A stretch of DNA of 64,000 bases, from positions 38,942,171 to 39,006,170 of the forward strand of contig CM041776.1 of the NCBI GenBank assembly GCA_023374045.1, written 5' to 3'. The translations under genes were made by a program, and so were the position numbers. The DNA is from Limonium bicolor. Taxonomy: Eukaryota; Streptophyta; Magnoliopsida; Caryophyllales; Plumbaginaceae. This document shows, piece after piece, positions 56,688 to 64,000 of this stretch. Positions within the stretch are counted from its first letter, which is position 1. Each line of letters opens with the position of its first letter. Under the pieces are notes generated by a model. The model ran no database searches and was not told the DNA's origin. It saw nothing but the letters and a program-made list of their open reading frames with translations.

Positions 56688-57969
56688 GTATCCTTCTTCT
56701 CATTCTCAAGTTATGCCTTTTTTTACTATTTTAATGATTTATGTGCCTATTTGCTTATATTAGAAAAAAGATACCCTTGAATCATAAAGAAAGTAATTAC
56801 ACTCTTAATGAATTGGTGCAATGACTTTAGGATAAAAGTTTTAGACTTTGTCACTATATGAGATAAATAGCTTGATATGTCATGGAAATATATTATTATT
56901 ATTCAACATTCTTCCAAGCATAGTGATATTTCTAGGTGTCATCCTGACTGCATGCCTCTGGATTTGTAATTATAGTTTTGTAGTTACTTGCTTCATGTGT
57001 TGTGGGTAATAGGCAACTTGGTATTGAATCTTGATATCCTTTCATGACTATGTGATCTCAAGAAACGAAAATGCACATTGTAGACAATTTAATCAGGGCT
57101 TGCAATGTATTATGATTATGAACATTAAACAATTATGGTATCGTTGCACTAGTAGGATCTTGGCTCTTTGATCACTAGTTTATAATTTGACACAACCCTT
57201 CTTGGTGTGAAAAGTGATAGCATTCACCAGCATGAAACACAAAGGACCTTTTATTCACGATGGCTGCTAAACTCTCAAACAGCTGCATTTCTTTACTGAT
57301 GAGTTTCTGATGGGAATCTAAAATTGAATGCGCATAGAAAATTTGGAAGTAACCGGGTGTCCTATCATTGTATTTGTACTTACCCTCAAAGTTGTTGAGT
57401 AAGAAAGACATGATGATGATCATCCAGCAAATAGAAGTGTGTGAGTGTAATATGGTGTTTAACTTATCGAACTAGATATTGAATATACTTTTGTGTACTA
57501 CATATGCATTTTTTCTTGTGTCTGTGTCAAATATACTTAAAAAGGTTGTAGCAATCTTGCTAACCATGTAAATGCCTAAAGTTCCTCATTGTCAAGCTAA
57601 ATAGTTAGTGCATCAATGGTGAAAGCTACTGTTATATAATCATTTAATGGATAGCTTGAGGAGGCATATACCTGTCAGCATAGAAAGAGCTGAGTTTGTT
57701 GATAATTAGACTAATTATTTCTGGCCTTAAAAGCGTTAGACATGTGAAGATTAGAAGGATTTTGCTATGCATTGTGGATGAATGCTCATAATATTTCACT
57801 CAGTATTGAGGATTGAGGTGCTTATTCGAATTGCCTTAATAACCCGTAACAACATGAACAGATATTCATTTCACCTAGTTTTTGATAACTACTGAGATCC
57901 TTTGCTTTTTCAAGTGAATTACTGGAAGTAAATAGATAGTGTTCAGCTCTGAGATATGCACTTTTGCAG
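56688..57969 (+). other. HEATR6 intron 5, right arm
   Basis: Counterpart of 36904-38148. No gene is seen; the minus frame 57175-57423 is a shadow of intron sequence. Confidence 0.6.
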
Positions 57970-58039
57970 GTACTATGTATCACTTTTGGATTGTCTTCAT
58001 ATTGTGATTACAAATCGGAAAGGTTCTCTCTCAAATCAG
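57970..58039 (+). CDS. HEATR6 copy 2, exon 6
   Basis: 70 nt, acceptor TTGCAG, donor CAG|GTAAGT. Encodes YYVSLLDCLHIVITNRKGSL followed by SNQ, in frame with exon 7 VAAIVATLRMF. Confidence 0.85.
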
Positions 58040-58110
58040 GTAAGTGTGAAAACTGGTGGAAGCTCATTTATGTCCTATCTCTACCATACTATCCAGTTTC
58101 AATAGACTGC

Positions 58111-58591
58111 TGATGAGATATGAGTTTAGTCTAGTTAATGGTTTGGGCCTAGGGACAAATGGGCTGTAGAAAAGGTTTAGGCTGTAAGGGTTTATTGGTC
58201 AAGGATTAACTAGAGATAACCCAATCACCATGTTACTTACTGGTTTTTAGGGAAAGGCTAGCTAGTTTTTGAAGGGTATCGAGATGGATATGTTAATTTG
58301 ACCACTTTGAGGATAGGCGAGTTTATCTCGGTCAGGTGGGGCGAGCTCCGATTATTGGCATGAACTGTTCCTTATTTTCTATCTGTCTATGTTTTTATTG
58401 TTTGTGTCATTAGACCTACTTAACTATATAATGGGCGTTGAGCTCTATTCTTTTATCCTTTTTCTTGTACATACTAATTAAGGGTATACTTGTAAATTAG
58501 GCTAGTTAACTTATTCTTTAAGCCACCTTTCCTTATAAATATGATTGAATTCTTCTTGTTAACACACATCAATAAGAAGTATCTTCTAACA
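58111..58591 (+). repeat. LTR with primer-binding site, right arm
   Basis: Counterpart of 36292-36765, from TGATGAGATATGAG to CTTCTAACA, with the TGATATCAAGTGCC primer-binding site at 58595-58608. Confidence 0.6.
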
Positions 58592-58624
58592 ACATGATAT
58601 CAAGTGCCATTTTTTTTGAAACAC

Positions 58625-59165
58625 GCGCAAACTCTAACCCTAGCCCCCTATACTCTAAACGTAGATCCTAACTACTACCAGACTAACGACGCTGGACTGA
58701 TGATCTCCTTTTCGGAAAACTGCCTTCTCTACGCGCTCTTCTTCCTCCTGGTTGACTGTCCGCCTATGCAGCCCAATGACATTGCCCTTCTTTGGCTGCA
58801 TTGCCCTCCGCCATATGTGTGCAAGGTGCTCTGATGAATGTGATCTTCTGTCCGTCAATATCCACGCACCATCAGCTGGTTCAAAACAGTTTCTTCAAAC
58901 TGGTGCTGTTAGACACTGAATACCTTAATTCGGTTCTGCCTCAACCGGTTCTTCCTAGGGTTTTTTTGATAAACATTGTGACCATATATTAAAAACATAT
59001 AGCAAGTACAAGGGAACCCTCATGTCATGCTAGATCCGAATCAAGCTTACAAGCCATACTAATATTAGGGGGAACATGCTCCCCCAACCACACCTGATTA
59101 GTTTCAAAAAGAGGATTCCCCAAATTACATATAATCTTGGTCAGATAATTATCATACAGCGGAAG
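58625..59165. other. Arm-specific segment replacing the Copia pol block
   Basis: Left and right arms agree up to GCAAACTCTAACCC and again from AACCACGGCCAAAG. Between these points the right arm has this 540 bp and the left arm has about 3.7 kb of Copia pol. The segment has short frames on both strands but no domain I recognise. It may be retroelement leader sequence retained here and lost from the left arm. Confidence 0.55.
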
Positions 59166-61033
59166 AAACCACGGCCAAAGTTTATGCTGTAAAGGGCTGG
59201 AGGAAGAAGAGTTCCACTGCATTTCTTGGAAGGAGGAGAAGAGCACCACTACATTTCTTGGAGGGAGGAGGGTACCAACAAGGAGCACGAAAAGCCATGG
59301 ATCAACATTGTCATGTTTGGGATGATAACCAGTTGTACCAAGGAGATCATTGGCACGCTGACCATTGTTTTGAGCAAGGGGGGCTTGTTGGGTTAACTTG
59401 CTATCTCAATAGAAGGGCCCAACTTGTAAGCCTGGGGCAAGAATGTACAATGAGGTTGTGGTTAGAGTTTTGAAAAAGGAGACCGTGGAGGAGGTAGAAA
59501 GCCTTGGTAGAGATGAAGATGAGGTAGACCACTACGCTCAACATAAGATGACAGGTGCTGGTTAGGGAAGGAAGCCTCTTGAGTTCTCTTTGTAGTGTTC
59601 ATAAGAGATGGGAGTATGTAAAATGAAGATGGGGTTGGGAAAAATAAAGGTCGGTCAGCTTGTAGATCAGCTACAGAATTGCAAGAAGACTAGATAAGGG
59701 ATATAAGTTATTCCAGATGAAGAAATAAGCAACTCGGCTAGGCCATATGTTACTTTTGAGTTCAATAGATGTAAAAGAAAGTGAGACTTTTGTTTGGGCA
59801 TTGATTGGGCTAGTTTCCTTATCCAAAATAATTGAGGCTTAAAACTTCTTACTTTAGTCTTCAACCTAAAAGGTGAAGTATCTTTTTTAGAAGAAACTAT
59901 CAAAAATATGCAGATCTGAACAAGAGTTGGATCTGAAAGATTCACGACAATTATGCTCTATTGTTGCACTGAGAAAACCATCAGTTGCAACACTCAACCC
60001 TCAAACCAGTAGGATGATACTACATCAAGAGCTGGACTCTGAATTTTTTTCTACACAAGTCATTGCACCTCTTTGAGTACAAGGTCATTGTCTACAGTGG
60101 AAGGGATGTGCTGCGACCATGGGACTGAATGGTGGTATGACCAGGCTGGCTTCACCTAAAGAACCTACTCTCGAAACTCATTGACTACAGTTTGATGGTT
60201 TCTACCTCAACACTATCAAACTCAATTCCATGCACCACCATGAGGACAAGATGGTTAATGAGGGAGGAATGATGATATCGGAGTTTAGTGGGTGGTTTGG
60301 GCCTAGGTGCAGATCGGCCCAAGGAAAGTTTGGGCTGAAAGGGTTATTTGTTTGTCCAAGAATTAACTAAAGATGATCACCTTTGGCGGGGAAAATTTAC
60401 ACTTTGACTCACCTATTGGAAACATCACATTCTTTAGCTACTATGCCTTTCAAAGATGAATATAGAGATGATGAACAATGAATACCACCCTTTGATAGCT
60501 TTGCGGTTTCCAGCCCTATTTGTAAAGGCTGCTCGTCTCTGGCACAAAACAAGCATGAGGGAAGAAGAGCCTTTATTCCTTGTTAAACTTGGAAGAGAAG
60601 CACAAGGAGAGGGATTAACTAAAGATTACCCCCTCTCTGTCTGGCAAAATCTTCACTTTGACTTGCCTATTGGAAACGTCGCATTTCCTTTAGCTCTTAC
60701 GCCATTCAAAGATTAATATAGATATGATGAACATGAATACCACCCTTCGACAACTCTGCTGATTTCAGCCCTACTTGTAATGGCTGCTCGTCTCTGGCCC
60801 AAAAGAAGTACAAGGGAGGAAGAGCCTTTATTCCTTTCTTGTTAAAATTAGGAGAGGCACAAGGTGAGAAAGAGAGAGAGATAGGTCATACTTGTTTTTA
60901 GAATGATTCATGTGTATGCATGTGTCCCTCTTTCCTTGCCCGTTTTTTATATATAGGTAAAACTTAATTACCCATTAAACTTATGTTAACTTCTTTTACC
61001 AAAGAAGATATTAGTTCATCCCTTAAATATTAC
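59166..61033 (+). other. Non-coding retroelement interior and tandem duplication, right arm
   Basis: Inverse of about 30686-32560. Includes the roughly 265-bp tandem duplication at 60370-60890. No recognisable coding sequence. Confidence 0.6.
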
Positions 61034-61261
61034 TCCCTCCGTTAATTAATATCTGTCGTTTTAGAATGTGATTCTTGTTCAAAAATATATCTTATTCTAT
61101 TTTTTTGACACACTTTTTTTCACTTTTAACCCTACTATTCAACACAGAAGTAATTATTATCTATATGGAAAAGTAAAAAATAGGGGTACATGTGTCATTT
61201 TTATACTTTCCTTAATAAGTGTGCAAGTTTCTAAATGATAGATATTGTTGAACGGAGGGAG
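61034..61261. mobile_element. Stowaway MITE, right arm copy
   Basis: CTCCCTCCGTTAATTAATA to TTGAACGGAGGGAG, flanked by TA. Counterpart of 30467-30685; it differs by a few bases and is 9 bases longer. Confidence 0.85.
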
Positions 61262-62610
61262 TATTTCCTAACTTTCCTTTAATAAACTGTGGCGTTCAAC
61301 ATGCACACATAGCTTCGGCATGCAACACACAACATGTGACCCCCATGATGCACTCGATACACGGCGCCGGCGACACAATGATGCGCTGTGTCCGCACATG
61401 ATACATGGCACCCATGTTCCGACGTTCATGTACACATCCAGCACACAAGACATGACGCTCATGTCGTGACGCTTAGAGCCGACACCCCACACATAATGTT
61501 GGACATGCTCGACACTTAAAGTTGACACCCTTCACATCCAGCCTGGGTGCAGGGTGCACAACGCCTATGGCTGGGTGACTGCCTTGGCCCATGTTGCCAT
61601 GACTTTTGTAAGTGGTTTGTTACAACCATGCTACTAGTAAGTTCCACTCACGCCATGATTTGGTCCTGATATAAGAAAATTCTCTTGTAGGCACGTCTTG
61701 ATCTATGTCTGACCTAATTAGGACACCTCTCAGCTATGTCATAGTGTTGTCTTGGCTTCTACCACAACGTAGTGTCAAGTTCCTTGTCATGTCCTGGGCA
61801 CGAAAACCCTGACACTTCCCATGTTAGGTTGAGTGTTGCTTGTGACTGCCATGACTATGAAACCACATGCCGTCACAACGCTTTTGCTAGCCTTTTGGTT
61901 GTTTCCACCCACTATATGTTGACGGTGAGCTTGGCTCAGTAGGCAAAGCCTCATTGCTCGCCTTAGCCTTATTAGGCTACTCTCGAGCTGCTAACTCAAT
62001 TGTAGTGGGTCCACACTCTGCCTATCACTGCATGTGGCACCAACTCTCTGTGATACGGCTACATATTTTAGTGTGGCCTCAAGACATCCCTGTCTGCTGA
62101 CGAAGCCTGGCTTCCCAAAGCCAGTAGTGAGTCTTATACTTAGGAGACCTTCACACATTGGGGCACTTCGCTAAACGTCAATTGCACTGAAGAGAAGGAA
62201 ATGTAACACCATCCACAAGCTACTATACTTTTTAAGTTAAGGCTAGCCAGTGTTCTAGGGTATAGACACTCATTTGGCCACTTTGTGGTTAGGCAAGTTT
62301 ATCCTGATCAGGTGGGGCTAGCTCTGATTATTTGCAGGAACACATCCTGACTTTTCTTCTTATCTTTATTAAGTTCTTATAATTTTTTGTACACAATTGA
62401 AGTTTTGCTTATGTTATCAATATATTGGTAATTTGGTGTGGATTGCTTAAGCTATTGAGATTTGTAACTTCTGGGTTCCATCAGTTGCTTTTGAATTACA
62501 AATGATTAAAGTATCTTTATTGGTGGGACTTCGATTCAGTGATTGTGGAAATATGTGGTCCGGTGTGGTCATCTGATGTTTTTTTCTTCTCTGTATTAAT
62601 ATGATTGCAG
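61262..62610 (+). other. HEATR6 intron 6, right arm, end part
   Basis: Inverse of 29118-30464. It contains non-coding GTCATG-rich sequence and an LTR-like block at about 62230-62390. A conserved 86-codon minus frame (61268-61528) has no domain and arises from repeated ACATG/CATGT motifs. Confidence 0.5.
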
Positions 62611-62960
62611 GTGGCTGCCATTGTTGCTACGCTACGGATGTTCTTGACATATGGAACTAATATTTCTAATAATTTGAGTCATGTGTTCAGTCCAAAAAAT
62701 TGCGATTCGAGTGTTTCAAGCAATTGTTTGAGTGTAGCAGAGTCAGACAAAGCTAATTCTGGACGGTATAGACCTCCTCACATGCGCAAGAAGCTTCTGC
62801 AGTCTGAGTCAAAAACCTTCAAGACATTCCAAGACCATGTCCTCTCTCCTGTTGACTCTATTCATCAGATTCTGAGTACAGTGACAGTGAGAGACAAACT
62901 GATGATTTGCAACATGTATGGGGATGTAAGGCTAGAATAGCGGCCATTACATGTATTCAG
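62611..62960 (+). pseudogene. HEATR6 copy 2, exon 7 (one base short)
   Basis: 350 nt against 351 in copy 1. The only difference I see is a missing T in the run before CATCAGATTCTGAG (about 62861), which shifts SISSDSEYSDSE out of frame. Splice sites TTGCAG and CAG|GTAATT are intact. Confidence 0.85.
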
Positions 62961-63532
62961 GTAATTTTGTGTGAATACGTCACTAGTTCGTACAATGACT
63001 CTTTTGGAAGCCTTTGCATTTTGGTGTAATATGTTTTCTTCTATTGCTGAAGGTTATTCTATTGTTAAACAGGACTTTTCCCAGTAGTTTTTTTTAAACA
63101 TTTATAAAAGAAGGAATATGAATAAAATGTGATAAAAAAGATTATATTTATCAGTGGTATGTATTATAAGCCACTCAAGTCCTATATCCGGCTTCTTTAA
63201 TGAAAGGACTAGGTTAGCAGGCTCCAACTTCTGCCATTTTTCTTTTGTTGTACTATCATTCTAAATAGTAGGGTAAACCAACTTATCTGTAGTTGTTTGA
63301 GGGTTCAGGAACATCTTAAGACATCAATAGCTTCAAAGAGTTTGAGCTTGTTGACTTTAAGTTGAAGAAAGTAGAATGTGAAATGCAACTGGGTAAATGG
63401 AGTGGCTTTACTACATATTGGTTAACAGTAGCTTGTAGGTAGATGTCGACATGGTTATTTTGTATCCTATATTATATAACCAACAAGTTTGAATTTTGAA
63501 CTAATTTTGTTGGCATTATTATGTTTCGAAAG

Positions 63533-63612
63533 GATCTATGTAGCACAGATCCTAAGGCTTTTGTTGCCCAGTGGACGATGCTTTTACCTACAAATGATGT
63601 CCTGCATCCAAG
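63533..63612 (+). CDS. HEATR6 copy 2, exon 8
   Basis: 80 nt, acceptor CGAAAG and donor CCAAG|GTTAGA. Encodes DLCSTDPKAFVAQWTM then LLPTNDVLHP, identical in size to exon 8 of copy 1. Confidence 0.9.
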
Positions 63613-64000
63613 GTTAGATTTTTTTCCCTTGAATCTTATATTGCGCCTTTTCAGTTTTATGGGAACAAAGGCGTCATTCCCTTGATTGTTTGTAACAATA
63701 CTAAAGCCTGCTTGCAGTTGCTGACAGTCAGTTAGTTTTCTTATGTATTTCTTCTATCATTGTTACAGGTAGGACTTTGGATTTTCTTATTTGTTCTGTT
63801 ATCTTTTGTATGATTAGTTATAACCTTGAGATATAAGATTAGATATTCTGGAATTTCAGCTATTATCTTTAGATCTGTATGTAAGGGCTTCTTTCCCTAT
63901 TGCTCCAGATTCTAATTAATGAATGTAAGATCTACTAAAGCTCTTCATGATATCAAAGCTTTGGGTCGGTCTGCTACTTCCGCCACATTTGTTAGACTTT
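63613..64000 (+). other. HEATR6 copy 2, start of intron 8
   Basis: Inverse of 27731-28104. The window ends inside this intron. Confidence 0.7.

Larger units (their letters stand above)
54079..64000. repeat. Right arm of the giant inverted duplication (cut by window end)
   Basis: Reverse complement of 27731-52032 minus the MULE and the Copia pol block. Gene exons, splice sites, a Stowaway MITE, a 265-bp tandem duplication and LTR sequence all recur in inverted order. The arm is still matching at the last base, so its outer end is not known. Confidence 0.95.
55489..64000 (+). pseudogene. HEAT-repeat protein of the HEATR6/DUF4042 family, copy 2 (partial at window end)
   Basis: Inverted second copy. 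Eight exons lie in the window: 55489-55665, 55770-55882, 55954-56129, 56243-about 56530, 56628-56687, 57970-58039, 62611-62960 and 63533-63612; the next exon expected lies beyond 64000. Here exons 1, 3, 5, 6 and 8 read cleanly, where copy 1 is damaged in 1, 3, 5 and 6. Exon 2 lacks one C of a CCC run, exon 4 has a disturbed middle, and exon 7 lacks one T in CTATT(T)CATC, which shifts the frame into a stop at about 62938. As read, this copy is broken too, but at different places from copy 1. Confidence 0.8.

Noticed and set aside
60456..60716. 86-codon frame identical in both arms (also 31003-31263)
   Set aside because: It lies in a tandem duplication within retroelement sequence; identity comes from the recent duplication and not from selection I can show.

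Overview
The window looks like nuclear DNA of a flowering plant, most likely a eudicot. It is AT-rich and dominated by plant transposon families: Ty3 chromovirus, Ty1/copia, Mutator-like, CACTA, Stowaway and Tourist MITEs, and an L1 tail. The only host gene I recognise is an intron-rich gene for a plant HEAT-repeat protein of the HEATR6 / DUF4042 family. I see no bacterial features, rRNA or tRNA genes, or CRISPR. The species cannot be fixed from the sequence.

Layout. (1) 1-6950 has no host gene: a diverged direct repeat (574-1500 and 2203-2730) whose first copy carries a 5'-truncated LINE, a Tourist-type MITE, non-coding LTR-retroelement debris and a Stowaway MITE. (2) 7030-39335 (minus) is HEATR6 copy 1. 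I could place 16 exons; introns are inflated by insertions. One intron of 12.3 kb holds an old Ty3 element (about 12938-24155). That element is interrupted by a 2.9 kb insertion with a 9-bp target duplication, which itself carries a 747-bp fold-back element, and by a young 5.6 kb Reina-like chromovirus (17223-22823). Another intron holds a Copia nest. (3) 39636-50899 is an 11.3 kb Mutator-like element (MULE) with long terminal inverted repeats. It carries a decayed MURA-type transposase on plus and a decayed plant-mobile-domain (PMD) gene on minus, convergent, with minisatellites and a CACTA end between them. (4) 50909-55190 is the centre of a large palindrome. (5) 55489-64000 (plus) is HEATR6 copy 2, cut off by the window end.

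The main structural result is that 27731-52032 and 54079-64000 are inverted copies of one another around a 2.05 kb spacer, so the two HEATR6 copies face away from each other (head to head). The MULE sits only in the left arm, and the right arm keeps the empty target site. The arms also carry different remnants of a shared Copia insertion. Much of the small-scale difference between arms is single-base indels, and each arm breaks the gene at different exons. Either both copies are decaying pseudogenes, or the assembly carries indel errors or a head-to-head haplotype join. This must be settled before the duplication is interpreted biologically.
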